Assembly (NCBI GenBank): GCA_021788115.1
Contig: JAJYLA010000023.1
Span: forward strand, 1 to 34,402
Direction of reading: 5' to 3'
DNA: 34,402 bases
From: Actinomycetes bacterium
GTDB lineage: Bacteria; Actinomycetota; Acidimicrobiia; Acidimicrobiales; Palsa-688
The notes beneath the pieces were generated by a model that saw only the letters and a program-made list of their open reading frames with translations, was not told the origin of the DNA and ran no database searches. Both the position numbers and the translations under genes were made by a program. Every line of letters begins with the position of its first letter. Position 1 is the stretch's first letter. Below, piece after piece: positions 7,158 through 16,360 of the stretch.

Positions 7158-8617
7158 GCCACCGCCCGTCGTCCTCCGAGCCCGCCCCCCAGGCCGGCGA
7201 CCCTGTCGGGCAGGCCGAGCGCCGGCGGCCGGCGAAGGTGACCCTCCTCGACCGGATACTTGGCCGGGTTCCCGCCGAGTCCGACGAGCTCGAGCAGTTC
7301 CTCGAGACCAAGACGGCCGAGGGCATCCAGGAGATGGCCCCGCGTGAGCGGAGCAACAGGCGGGAGCTGACCGTCGAGCGCGGCGGGTCGGTGCTCCGCC
7401 TTCCCGAGGGCATACAGCTCGACAGCTCCGACATCGATCTCGAGGCGCCCGAGGACGAGACCATGATCCTCAACCTCGGGCCGTCGCACCCGTCCACTCA
7501 CGGGGTGCTGCGGGTCATGGTGGAGCTGGACGGCGAGACCGTGCTGCGGGCGAAACCGGTGATCGGGTACCTGCACACCGGGATGGAGAAGACGGCCGAG
7601 GAGCTCATGTACCACCAGGGCGGCACGAACGTCACCCGGATGGACTACCTGTCGCCGTTCTTCAACGAGCTCGGCTTCGCCCTCAGCGTCGAGAAGCTCC
7701 TCGGGGTGGAGGTGCCCCCCCGGGCGACGTGGATCCGGATGCTCATGTGCGAGCTGAACCGCATCAGCTCGCACCTGCTGTGGCTGGCGACCAACGGTTC
7801 GGACATCGGCGCCATCAACATGCTGATCTACGGGTGGCGCGACCGCGAGATGGTCCTCGCCTTCTTCGAGAAGGTGACCGGCTTGCGGATGAACCACAAC
7901 TACATCCGGCCCGGCGGCGTGGCGGCGGACCTGCCCGACGGGTGGCGCGACGACGTGCTCGCCCTGTGCGAGGCCATCCCGCGGCGCATGGACGAGTACG
8001 ACAGGCTCCTCACCGGGCAGCCGATCCTGCAGAAGAGGCTGCAGGGCGTCGGCCCGCTCGAGGCGGCCACGGCCATCCAGCTCGGGGTGACCGGCCCCCT
8101 GCTCCGCTCCACGGGTGTGGCGTGGGACCTGCGCCGGGACATGCCCTACCTCGCCTACGAGGACGTCGACTTCGACGTGATCGTCGGCACGGAAGGGGAC
8201 TGCTGGGACCGCTACGCCATCCGGTTCAACGAGATCCGCGAGTCGGTGAAGATCGTCCGCCAGATCGCCGACATGATGCCCCCGGGTGACTTCCGAACCC
8301 AGGACAAGAAGGTCACCCCGCCGCCGCGTGGCCGGATCGACGAGTCGATGGAAGCGCTCATCCACCACTTCAAGCTGTACACGGAGGGTTTCCGGGTCCC
8401 GCCGGGCGAGGCCTACGTCCCCGTCGAGAGCCCCCGCGGGGAGAGCGGGTGCTACATCGTGTCGGACGGCACCTCCCGGCCGTACCGGATGCACATGCGG
8501 GCCGCGAGCTTCGCCAACCTGCAGGCCCTCGCCCCCCTCTCGCGGGGGGCGCTCGTCGCCGACGCGATCGCCATCGTGTCGACCGTCGACCCGATCCTGG
8601 GGGACGTCGACCGGTGA
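7154..8617 (+). CDS. nuoD: NADH-quinone oxidoreductase subunit D
   Basis: A 487-residue peripheral-arm subunit (49 kDa family) that forms the quinone-binding cavity with NuoB. The signature LGPSHPSTHGVL appears at about 108-119 and includes the histidines that line the quinone site. In most NuoD proteins this motif is much closer to the N-terminus, so roughly 60-90 polar residues have been added here. The C-terminus ends with the conserved VSTVDPILGDVDR. The GTG start at 7154 overlaps the nuoC stop as GTGA. Later in-frame starts would shorten the extension, but the coupling geometry favours 7154. Confidence 0.95.
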   Translation: MSHRPSSSEPAPQAGDPVGQAERRRPAKVTLLDRILGRVPAESDELEQFLETKTAEGIQEMAPRERSNRRELTVERGGSVLRLPEGIQLDSSDIDLEAPEDETMILNLGPSHPSTHGVLRVMVELDGETVLRAKPVIGYLHTGMEKTAEELMYHQGGTNVTRMDYLSPFFNELGFALSVEKLLGVEVPPRATWIRMLMCELNRISSHLLWLATNGSDIGAINMLIYGWRDREMVLAFFEKVTGLRMNHNYIRPGGVAADLPDGWRDDVLALCEAIPRRMDEYDRLLTGQPILQKRLQGVGPLEAATAIQLGVTGPLLRSTGVAWDLRRDMPYLAYEDVDFDVIVGTEGDCWDRYAIRFNEIRESVKIVRQIADMMPPGDFRTQDKKVTPPPRGRIDESMEALIHHFKLYTEGFRVPPGEAYVPVESPRGESGCYIVSDGTSRPYRMHMRAASFANLQALAPLSRGALVADAIAIVSTVDPILGDVDR

Positions 8618-8666
8618 TCGCCTCCGAAAGCTGGAACGCGCGAGCCGCCATCGGCAAGGATCGGGC

Positions 8667-9401
8667 GTGCCTCGGCTGAGCCCCCCCTTCGAACAGCGCG
8701 CCCGCGACCTGATCGGCCTCTACCCCCACCCCCGCTCGGCGCTCGTCCCGATCCTGCACCTCCTCCAGGAGCAGGACGGTTACCTCACCGAGGACGGCAT
8801 GGCGCACGTCGCCGAGTTGCTGGACCTGGCCCCCGCGGAGGTCCGGGGCACCGCCACCTTCTACGACATGTTCCACTTCGAGCCGGTCGGCAAGTACCTG
8901 GTCGCCGTGTGCACCAACATCGCCTGCATGCTGCAAGGCGCCTACCGGCTTCTCGACCACGCCGAGGAGCGCCTCGGCATCGCCCCCGGCGGCACGACCG
9001 AGGACGGCATGTTCACCCTCGAGGACGCCGAGTGCCTGGCGCTGTGCGGCAACGGCCCGTGCGTGACGGTGAACTGGCGCTACTTCGGCGACCTGGACCC
9101 CGACGGGTTCGACGCCCTGATCGACGATCTGCGCGCCGGCCGCCTCGACGACGAGGTCCCCCCGCACGGGACCCTCGGGCGGGTGCGCCGCAGTGTCGGC
9201 ACGCCCGGCACCGAGGCCCGCGTCGCGACGGAGGCCCGCACCGACGGGCACAGCCCGGCCCCCGCCGGCGCAGAGCCCGCCGCCGCGGCCCCTGCCGGCG
9301 CCGGCCAGCAGGGTGCCCGCCCGCCGGTCACCCTGGACACGCACCGGAGCACCGCTGCGGTGTCGTCGGTCGACGCCGCCCACCTCGAGGGGCTCCAGTG
9401 A
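8667..9401 (+). CDS. nuoE: NADH-quinone oxidoreductase subunit E
   Basis: A 244-residue thioredoxin-fold subunit of the NADH-dehydrogenase module (24 kDa family). The 2Fe-2S cluster N1a ligands are present: C82 and C87 in CTNIACML, and C123 and C127 in CLALCGNGPC. GTG 8667 was chosen because AAGGA (8656-8660) sits 6 bases upstream and the family's helical bundle begins within a few residues. Residues after about 165 form an 80-residue Ala/Pro/Gly-rich tail not normally present. Apart from nuoA-nuoB, the 49 bases after nuoD form the only appreciable gap in the operon. The stop overlaps the nuoF GTG. Confidence 0.95.
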   Translation: MPRLSPPFEQRARDLIGLYPHPRSALVPILHLLQEQDGYLTEDGMAHVAELLDLAPAEVRGTATFYDMFHFEPVGKYLVAVCTNIACMLQGAYRLLDHAEERLGIAPGGTTEDGMFTLEDAECLALCGNGPCVTVNWRYFGDLDPDGFDALIDDLRAGRLDDEVPPHGTLGRVRRSVGTPGTEARVATEARTDGHSPAPAGAEPAAAAPAGAGQQGARPPVTLDTHRSTAAVSSVDAAHLEGLQ

Positions 9402-10735
9402 CGATCACCGACGCACCGCGCATCGTGAGCAGCCGGCTGCGCCGGCCGCGCTCGTGGACCCTCGAGTCCTACCTGGCCGGCGGCGGCTACGACGGGCTGC
9501 GGGCCGCGCTGGCGATGACGCCGCAGCAGGTCCACGACCACGTCAACACCGCCAACATCCTCGGCCGCGGAGGCGCCGGCTTCGAGGCGGGCCGCAAGTG
9601 GGGGATGCTGCGCAAGGCCCTGCCGGTGTACCTCACCATCAACGGCGACGAGAGCGAACCCGCCACCTTCAAGGATCACGCCCTCATCGAGGGCGACCCC
9701 CACCAGCTGATCGAGGGCGCCCTGATCTGCGCCTACGCCATCGCCGCCGACCAGGTGTTCCTCTACGTGCGCGGCGAGTTCGCCCTCGCCATCGAGCGTC
9801 TCCAGGCGGCGCTCAACGAGGCGTACGCCTACGGCGCGGTGGGCGCCAACATCTTCGGCGGCGACTTCTCCGTCGACGTGGTCGTCCACCCCGGCGCCGG
9901 CGCCTACATCTGCGGGGAGGAAACGGCGCTGCTCGAAAGCCTCGAGGGGAAAAGGGGCTACCCCCGCATCAAACCGCCGTACTTCCCCGCGGCGATCGGC
10001 CTCTACGGCGCCCCCACGATCGTCAACAACGTCGAGACCGTCTCGAACCTTCCGTGGCTCATGCTCCACGGCGGCGACGAGTACGCGGCGCTCGGCGAGG
10101 GGCGCTCGAAGGGCACCAAGATGCTCGCCCTCGCCGGCCACGTGAAGAGGCCGGGCAACTACGAGCTTGAATGGGCGAAGGTCTCCTTCCGCGAGCTGAT
10201 CTACGACCCGCGTCTGGGGGGCGGCATCCGCGACGACAACGAGCTCAAGGCGTTCATCCCGGGAGGCGTGTCGTCCCCGTGGCTGGGGCCCGAACACCTC
10301 GACGTCCTGCTCGCCAACGACGCGATCGCCGCGGTCGGCTCGATGGCCGGCTCCGGCTCGGTCGTCGCGATGGACCACACGGCGTGCCCCGTGCGCGCCG
10401 CCTGGAGGATCGTGCGGTTCTTCCACCGTGAATCCTGCGGGCAGTGCACCCCCTGCCGCGAGGGCGGCGGCTGGCTCGAGAAGATCCTGGAACGCATCGA
10501 GACCGGCCAGGGCCGCGAGGCCGACCTGGACCTGCTGATGGATGTGTGCGACAACATCTCGCCGGGCGTCACCTGGCCCCCCGCCCAGACGACCATCTGC
10601 GTGCTGGGACCGTCGATGCCGCCGTCGGTGGCCGCCGGAATCCGCATGTTCCGTGACGAGTACCTGGCACACGTGCGGGAGGGCCGCTGCCCGTTCCCCC
10701 CCGACCGGCTGCCCCGGAGGCTTTCCCGTGTCTGA
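9398..10735 (+). CDS. nuoF: NADH-quinone oxidoreductase subunit F (NADH and FMN binding)
   Basis: A 445-residue subunit (51 kDa family) that oxidises NADH via FMN and passes electrons to cluster N3. The glycine-rich NADH site GRGGAGF is at 56-62, and the FMN-site segment NGDESEPATFKDH is at 82-94. The N3 4Fe-4S ligands are C347, C350 and C353 in SCGQCTPCREG plus C401 in TTICVLG. GTG 9398 overlaps the nuoE stop as GTGA. The length is normal for the family. Confidence 0.97.
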   Translation: MTITDAPRIVSSRLRRPRSWTLESYLAGGGYDGLRAALAMTPQQVHDHVNTANILGRGGAGFEAGRKWGMLRKALPVYLTINGDESEPATFKDHALIEGDPHQLIEGALICAYAIAADQVFLYVRGEFALAIERLQAALNEAYAYGAVGANIFGGDFSVDVVVHPGAGAYICGEETALLESLEGKRGYPRIKPPYFPAAIGLYGAPTIVNNVETVSNLPWLMLHGGDEYAALGEGRSKGTKMLALAGHVKRPGNYELEWAKVSFRELIYDPRLGGGIRDDNELKAFIPGGVSSPWLGPEHLDVLLANDAIAAVGSMAGSGSVVAMDHTACPVRAAWRIVRFFHRESCGQCTPCREGGGWLEKILERIETGQGREADLDLLMDVCDNISPGVTWPPAQTTICVLGPSMPPSVAAGIRMFRDEYLAHVREGRCPFPPDRLPRRLSRV

Positions 10736-13547
10736 GCAGTCCCCCACCACCGGCGCCGAACCCCGCCTGGCGCCACGCCCCTACCTCACCGAGAGCGCCG
10801 TGGGCACCGCGCCGCCGGCGGCGCAGGCGGACGGCGCCGTCACGGTGACCATCGACGGCCGGCAGATCCAGGCGAAGGCGGGCCAGCTGATCATCGAGGC
10901 GGCGGACGAGGCGGGCATCTACATCCCGCGCTTCTGCTACCACCGCCGGATGAAGCCGGTCGGCATGTGCCGCATGTGCCTGGTCGAGGTGAGCGGGCCG
11001 CGGGGGGCGACCCTGATGCCCGCCTGCTACAACCCCGTCGCCGAGGGGATGGAGATCCGCACGGACAGCCCCATGGCGAAGAAGGCGCAGGAGGGCGTCC
11101 TCGAGTTCCTCCTCGTCAACCACCCCCTCGACTGCCCGGTCTGCGACAAGGGCGGCGAGTGCCCGCTCCAGGACCAGACCCTCGCCTACGGCCCGGGAGA
11201 GAGCCGGTTCGTCGAGGAGAAGCGCCACTGGGACAAGCCGATCGCGATCTCCCCGCTCGTGTACCTCGACCGGGAGCGGTGCATCCAGTGCGGCCGCTGC
11301 GTGCGCTTCGCCGCCGAGGTGGCCGGCGATCCCCTCATCGACTTCGCCGAGCGCGGCGACATGACGGAGGTGGCGACGTTCCCCGAGGAGCCCTACTCCT
11401 CCTATTTCAGCGGCAACGTCGTGCAGATCTGTCCGGTCGGCGCGCTGACCGCGAAGCCGTACCGGTTCAAGGCCCGGCCCTGGGACCTCGAGCAGGTCGA
11501 GAGCACGTGCACGACCTGTGCCGTCGGCTGCCGGGTGGCCCTCCAGTCGAGCCAGGGCGAGCTCATCCGCATGATCGGCGTGGACTCCGACCCCGTCAAC
11601 TGGGGCTGGCTCTGCGACAAGGGGCGCTGGGGCTACGAGGGCTGGAAGGGCGCCGGCCGGGTCACGGTGCCGCTGGTCCGGGAAGGCGACCAGCTGGTCG
11701 AGTCGAGCTGGGGCGAGGCGCTCGCCGCCGCCGCCAACGGGCTTCGCTCGGCGATGGAGAAAAGGGGCGGCGCGGGCGTGGCCGTCGTCGGCGGGGCCCG
11801 CCTGGCGAACGAGGACGCCTACGCGTGGGCCAAGGCCGCCCGCCTGGCGCTCGGGACCGACAACGTCGACGCGCAGCTGGGCGACGGGCTCCCCGCCGAG
11901 GTCCTGCTCGGCCTCCCGCGGGCGACGATCGACCAGGCGGCGGCGGCGCCGCTGGTCATCACGCTCGGCCCGGACATCAAAGACGAGCTGCCGGTCCTCT
12001 ATCTCCGTCTTCGCGGCGCGGTGCACGAGCAGGGCACGCAACTCGTGGAGATCACCCCCGCGCCGACCGGCCTCACCCGCTACGCCTCGGAGACGCTGCT
12101 CTACCGCCCCGGCGAGGCGGCCTCGGTCGCCCGCGCCCTCGTCGCCGCAGGCTCGGGCGGCGGCGACGGCATCGACCGGGCGCGCGCCCACATCGCACGA
12201 GCAGGACAAAAAGCGGCCCCGGGTGCCCCTTCCATCGTCGTCATCCTCGGCCGCCCGTCCCTCGCCGAGGGAGAGGGCGGCGTCGTGGCAGCGGCCCGGG
12301 AACTGGCCGGGCTGCCCGGGGTCGCCTTCCTGTCGGCCCTGCGGCGCGGCAACGTGCACGGCGCCCTCGACCTCGGCCTCGCCCCGGGGGTGCTGCCGGG
12401 ACGGGTTTCCCTCGAGGAGGGGCGTGCCTGGTTCGAGCGCCATTGGGGCGCCGGGCTGCCCGCCGAGCGCGGGCTGACGACCGCCGGCATCCTCGAAGCC
12501 GCCAGCCGTGGCGACATCGGGGCCCTGGTGCTGCTCGGGGCCGACCCCCTCGCCGACTTCCCCGACGCCGACCTCGCCCTGCGCGGCGTGCTCGGCGCCG
12601 GCTTCGTCGTCGCCGTCGACACGCACCTGACCGAGTCCTCCCGGAGGGCGGACGTGCTGCTCCCGGCGGCGGCGTGGTCCGAGCGGCGCGGCACGTTCAC
12701 CAACATCGAGGGCCGCGTCACCTGGCTCGGCCAGATGGTCACCGCTGCGGGGATGTCCTGGCCCGACTGGATGATCGCCTCCGAGCTGTCGGCCCGCCTC
12801 GGCGTCGACCTCGGGTTCGCCCGGATCGAGGAGGTGTGGGAGGAGATCGCGCGCGTGTCGCCCCTGCACCGGGGCCTGCCCTACGACCTTCTCGCCGGCG
12901 TCTCGCACCGGGACGGCATCGTGGCGCCCGTCGGGGCGGAGCCGGTGCGCCCCGCCCGCGCCCTCGACCCGATGGCCGATCCGGGGATCCAGTCGGCCGA
13001 GCTGCACAAGGTGGTGTCCACGTCGCTGCTGTTCTCGGCGACCTCCACCGTTCCCGAACCCGACGGCCAGGCGCCCGGAAACGCCCTTGCGCCGGCCGGC
13101 GGGCCTCCGGGCGGGGAGCAGGAGGAGGCGCCCGCCCCGCCCGCCTTCCTCCGCGTGCCCGCGTGGGACGGGGTCGTAGCGCCCCCGGTGGACACCCCGG
13201 GCCTGCGGCTCGTCTCCCGGCGGACTCTGTGGGACGGCGGCACGCTGGTGCAGAACAGCCCGTCGCTCGCCGGCCTCGCGCCCGAGCCGGCCCTCCGGGT
13301 GCACCCCTCCGCGCTCGCCGCGCTGGGAGCGGCGGACGGCGAGGCCGTCCGGGTGGTGTCCGAGCGCGGGTCGCTGTCGGTGGCCGCCGTCGGGGATCCG
13401 GAGATCCCCCGCGGCACGGCCGTGCTGGCGTGGAACCTCGCCGGTGCGCGCGCGGCCGGCCTCGTCGACGCCGCCGCGGCGGCGACGGCCGTGCGCGTCG
13501 AGCTCGCAGACGGCAGCGGCGGCCAAGGAGGTGGGGACGGTGGGTGA
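10728..13547 (+). CDS. nuoG: NADH-quinone oxidoreductase subunit G (multi-cluster iron-sulfur subunit)
   Basis: A 939-residue subunit (75 kDa family). The N-terminal ferredoxin domain carries the 2Fe-2S ligands C70, C81, C84 and C100. The His-Cys cluster N5 uses H132, C136, C139 and C145. The next 4Fe-4S site uses C185, C188, C191 and C235. The extra cluster N7, found in only some bacteria, is complete with C261, C264, C268 and C296. A long molybdopterin-oxidoreductase-like domain follows, with a Pro/Gly-rich linker near 13060-13140. GTG 10728 has GGAGG (10716-10720) 7 bases upstream and overlaps the nuoF stop by 8 bases. Confidence 0.96.
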   Translation: MSEQSPTTGAEPRLAPRPYLTESAVGTAPPAAQADGAVTVTIDGRQIQAKAGQLIIEAADEAGIYIPRFCYHRRMKPVGMCRMCLVEVSGPRGATLMPACYNPVAEGMEIRTDSPMAKKAQEGVLEFLLVNHPLDCPVCDKGGECPLQDQTLAYGPGESRFVEEKRHWDKPIAISPLVYLDRERCIQCGRCVRFAAEVAGDPLIDFAERGDMTEVATFPEEPYSSYFSGNVVQICPVGALTAKPYRFKARPWDLEQVESTCTTCAVGCRVALQSSQGELIRMIGVDSDPVNWGWLCDKGRWGYEGWKGAGRVTVPLVREGDQLVESSWGEALAAAANGLRSAMEKRGGAGVAVVGGARLANEDAYAWAKAARLALGTDNVDAQLGDGLPAEVLLGLPRATIDQAAAAPLVITLGPDIKDELPVLYLRLRGAVHEQGTQLVEITPAPTGLTRYASETLLYRPGEAASVARALVAAGSGGGDGIDRARAHIARAGQKAAPGAPSIVVILGRPSLAEGEGGVVAAARELAGLPGVAFLSALRRGNVHGALDLGLAPGVLPGRVSLEEGRAWFERHWGAGLPAERGLTTAGILEAASRGDIGALVLLGADPLADFPDADLALRGVLGAGFVVAVDTHLTESSRRADVLLPAAAWSERRGTFTNIEGRVTWLGQMVTAAGMSWPDWMIASELSARLGVDLGFARIEEVWEEIARVSPLHRGLPYDLLAGVSHRDGIVAPVGAEPVRPARALDPMADPGIQSAELHKVVSTSLLFSATSTVPEPDGQAPGNALAPAGGPPGGEQEEAPAPPAFLRVPAWDGVVAPPVDTPGLRLVSRRTLWDGGTLVQNSPSLAGLAPEPALRVHPSALAALGAADGEAVRVVSERGSLSVAAVGDPEIPRGTAVLAWNLAGARAAGLVDAAAAATAVRVELADGSGGQGGGDGG

Positions 13548-14709
13548 CCCGGTCTTCGCGCACGGGCTCACGCTGGCGGTGTGGCTCATCCTGCTCGTCA
13601 AGACGGTCGCCGTGTTCGTCATCGTCCTCGTGTCGGTGCTGTTCATGGTCATGTACGAGCGCAAGGCCGTCGCCCGCCTCGGCGTGCGCTGGGGCCCCAA
13701 CCGGGCGGGGCCCAACGGGTGGCTGCAGTCGCTCGCCGACGGCACCAAGCTCCTCTTCAAGGAGGCCTTCACCCCGCGTTCGGCCGACCGGCTGGTGTAC
13801 AAGGTCGCCCCCTACCTGATGCTGGTCCCGGCCCTCATCGCCTTCGCCATCGTGCCGATCGGCGGGACCGTCACCGTCGCCCACAACACCACGGAGCTCC
13901 AGCTCGCCGACCCCCCCTGGGGGATCCTCTTCATGCTGATGGCCTCCGGCCTCGCCGTCTACGGGGTGATCCTGGCCGGGTGGTCGTCGCGCTCGAAGTA
14001 CTCGCTGCTCGGAGCGGTGCGCGCCAGCGCGCAGATGATCTCCTACGAGGCGGTGCTCGGGCTGACCACCGCCACCGTCGTGCTGGTGACCGGCTCCCTG
14101 CGGACCAGCTCCATCGTGGCCGCCCAGCACGGCGGCTTCCTCTACCACTGGAACGTCATCCACACGGCGCTGATCCCCTTCGCCCTCTTCGCCGTCGCGA
14201 TCACCGCCGAGATGACCCGGCCGCCGTTCGACCTCGTGGAAGCGGAGGAGGAGCTGTCCGGCGGCTACATGATCGAGTACGCCTCGGTGGACTTCGCCTG
14301 GTTCTACCTCTCCGAGTACGCGGCCCTCGTCACCAACTCGGCGTTCATCGTCACGCTGTGGTTCGGCGGGCCGGACGGGCCGCGCATCACCGGCCACAGC
14401 ATCGGGCCGTTCTGGTTCTTCTTGAAGCTTCTCATCATCCTGTTCGTCTTCGTGTGGATCCGCGCCACGCTGCCGCGCTTGCGATACGACCAGCTGATGG
14501 AGCTCGGCTGGAAGCGGCTCATCCCTGCAGCCCTGATAATGCTCATGGTCGTCGCCGGCTTCCAGATCAACCGGGAGTGGGGCTTCGTCGCGATCGGCGC
14601 CGGCCTCGTCCTGGCCGGGGTGCTCTGGCGGGCCATCGACGTCGGGCGGGGCGCGACCGTCGTCGAGTCCGGCCCGGATCCCCGCGTGGCGCAGGAGGCG
14701 GAGCAATGA
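13540..14709 (+). CDS. nuoH: NADH-quinone oxidoreductase subunit H
   Basis: A 389-residue membrane subunit that anchors the peripheral arm and forms the membrane part of the quinone channel. The cytoplasmic-loop signature YERKAVARLGVRWGPNRAGP lies at 39-58, and the acidic quinone-loop segment RPPFDLVEAEEEL at 227-239 precedes GGYMIEYASVDFAWF. About eight hydrophobic helices can be followed. GTG 13540 is chosen because AAGGAGG (13525-13531) lies 8 bases upstream; a GTG at 13531 overlaps that site and is unlikely. It overlaps the nuoG stop by 8 bases. Confidence 0.96.
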   Translation: MGDPVFAHGLTLAVWLILLVKTVAVFVIVLVSVLFMVMYERKAVARLGVRWGPNRAGPNGWLQSLADGTKLLFKEAFTPRSADRLVYKVAPYLMLVPALIAFAIVPIGGTVTVAHNTTELQLADPPWGILFMLMASGLAVYGVILAGWSSRSKYSLLGAVRASAQMISYEAVLGLTTATVVLVTGSLRTSSIVAAQHGGFLYHWNVIHTALIPFALFAVAITAEMTRPPFDLVEAEEELSGGYMIEYASVDFAWFYLSEYAALVTNSAFIVTLWFGGPDGPRITGHSIGPFWFFLKLLIILFVFVWIRATLPRLRYDQLMELGWKRLIPAALIMLMVVAGFQINREWGFVAIGAGLVLAGVLWRAIDVGRGATVVESGPDPRVAQEAEQ

Positions 14710-15437
14710 GCTTCATCGACTTCTTCAAGGGCTTCGCCGTCACCGGCAGGCTTCCGTTCAAACCGAAGGTCACCACCCTCTACCCCGAGCACAAGCGCCC
14801 CAAGCCGGAGCGGTTCCACGGCCGCCACGTCCTCAACCGCTACGAGGACGGCATGGAGAAGTGCATCGGCTGCGAGCTGTGCGCCGGCGTGTGCCCCGCC
14901 CGCTGCATCTACGTGCGCGGCGCGGACAACCCGCCCGACGCCCCGGTGTCGCCCGGCGAGCGCTACGGCTACGTCTACGAGATCAACTTCTTGCGCTGCA
15001 TCCACTGCGACATGTGCGTCGAAGCATGCCCGACGGAGGCGATCACCGAGTCGAAGCTCTTCGAGTTCTCCTTCGTCAACCGCGAGGACGCCATCTACAC
15101 CAAGGCGGAGCTTCTCGTCGACGACGACGGCAAACCCCGGCAGCTGCCCTGGGAGGACTGGAAACCCGGAGACGACCGCAACACCTCGGCATGGGCGCGG
15201 GCCACCAGCCCCGCCGGCGCGGCCGCCACCGAAGGGCGGCCCCAGTGGTCGGGCGAGCTCGGCTACGGGGTCAGGCCCGCCCAGAAGGGGCAGTCCGACC
15301 CGTCGTCCGCGGACTACCCGGCGGACACGGATCTGTCGGTTCGCGAGATGGCTTCGGGCGCTCTGCGCGGCGCCGGCGTCAGCGGCGACCGGCCCGAGCG
15401 CCGCCCCGCGGACCCCGGCGGGAAGGAGCGGCCATGA
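14706..15437 (+). CDS. nuoI: NADH-quinone oxidoreductase subunit I (two 4Fe-4S clusters)
   Basis: A 243-residue ferredoxin-like subunit (TYKY family) that carries clusters N6a and N6b and relays electrons to N2. Both C-x2-C-x2-C-x3-C motifs are intact: C53, C56, C59, C63 and C98, C101, C104, C108. Family members usually end shortly after the [18 protein letters not shown] region. Here about 100 further residues follow, rich in Pro, Gly and charged residues. ATG 14706 overlaps the nuoH stop as ATGA. Confidence 0.96.
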   Translation: MSFIDFFKGFAVTGRLPFKPKVTTLYPEHKRPKPERFHGRHVLNRYEDGMEKCIGCELCAGVCPARCIYVRGADNPPDAPVSPGERYGYVYEINFLRCIHCDMCVEACPTEAITESKLFEFSFVNREDAIYTKAELLVDDDGKPRQLPWEDWKPGDDRNTSAWARATSPAGAAATEGRPQWSGELGYGVRPAQKGQSDPSSADYPADTDLSVREMASGALRGAGVSGDRPERRPADPGGKERP

Positions 15438-16051
15438 CCGCCGCCCTGCTCGCCGCGGCGACCGGCTCGGGCGCGCATCTCGCCCACGCGTCGGCGTGGG
15501 CGGTGTTCGGCGTCGGGGCGGCGCTCATCCTCACCGGCGCCTTCGGCGTCGTCCTGCTGCGCAACCCGGTTCACTCGGCACTGATGCTCGTGATCACCCT
15601 CATCGGCGTCGCCCTCGAGTTCATCGACGAGTCCGCCGACTTCCTCGCTGCGGTGCAGATCATCGTGTACGCCGGGGCCATCGTCATCCTCTTCCTCTTC
15701 GTCATCATGTTCCTCGCGGTCGACCGCCGCGAGCCGGCGGCCCCCGAGCCGACCAGGGCGCAGAGGCCCCTCGCGGTGCTCCTCGGCCTGGTCGCCCTAG
15801 CCGAGCTTCTGATCCTGTCCCGCGTGCAGCACTGGTCGAGCGGGGCGCACCACGTCGCGGGGTCCCTGAAGGGCGGCGAGGATGTCCAGAAGCTCGGGGA
15901 GTCGATCTTCACCCGCTACCTACTTCCCTTCGAAATGACCGCCGCGCTGCTGGTGATCGCGGTCGTCGCCGCCGTGGTGCTCTCCCGGCGCCACGGCCGG
16001 GTCGCCGCCGAGATGTCCCCCGCAGAGCAGGAGGAGGCGACCCTTCGGTGA
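15434..16051 (+). CDS. nuoJ: NADH-quinone oxidoreductase subunit J
   Basis: A 205-residue membrane subunit with five predicted helices. The conserved third helix is recognisable in [20 protein letters not shown], whose tyrosine and pi-bulge region moves during turnover in structurally known complexes. A soluble segment with PEPTRAQRP and the His-rich SSGAHH follows before the last helix. ATG 15434 overlaps the nuoI stop, with GGAAGGAG just upstream (15421-15428). Confidence 0.95.
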   Translation: MTAALLAAATGSGAHLAHASAWAVFGVGAALILTGAFGVVLLRNPVHSALMLVITLIGVALEFIDESADFLAAVQIIVYAGAIVILFLFVIMFLAVDRREPAAPEPTRAQRPLAVLLGLVALAELLILSRVQHWSSGAHHVAGSLKGGEDVQKLGESIFTRYLLPFEMTAALLVIAVVAAVVLSRRHGRVAAEMSPAEQEEATLR

Positions 16052-16353
16052 CCGTCCCCGGAGCCTGGTACCTGGTCCTGGCGGCCGTCCTGTTCGGAAT
16101 CGGCGCCACGGGCCTTCTCGTCCGGCGCAACGTCCTGGTCATGTTCATGTGCATCGAGCTGATGCTCAACGCCGTCAACCTCACCTTCGTCACCTTCGCC
16201 CGCCTGCTCGACGACATCGGCGGCCAGGCGTCGGTCTTCTTCGTCCTGGTGGTCGCCGCCGCAGAGGTCGTGGTCGGCCTCGCGATCATCGTGGCGATGT
16301 TCCGCCGCCGCGCCGCGGCGACGGCCGACGAGATCCACATCCTGAAGGGCTGA
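16048..16353 (+). CDS. nuoK: NADH-quinone oxidoreductase subunit K
   Basis: A 101-residue three-helix membrane subunit, the standard length for the family. Both membrane-buried glutamates needed for proton transfer are present: E37 in [12 protein letters not shown] and E73 in [14 protein letters not shown] 16048 overlaps the nuoJ stop as GTGA. The gene is followed after 7 bases by nuoL. Confidence 0.96.
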   Translation: MTVPGAWYLVLAAVLFGIGATGLLVRRNVLVMFMCIELMLNAVNLTFVTFARLLDDIGGQASVFFVLVVAAAEVVVGLAIIVAMFRRRAAATADEIHILKG

Positions 16354-16360
16354 GACCTCC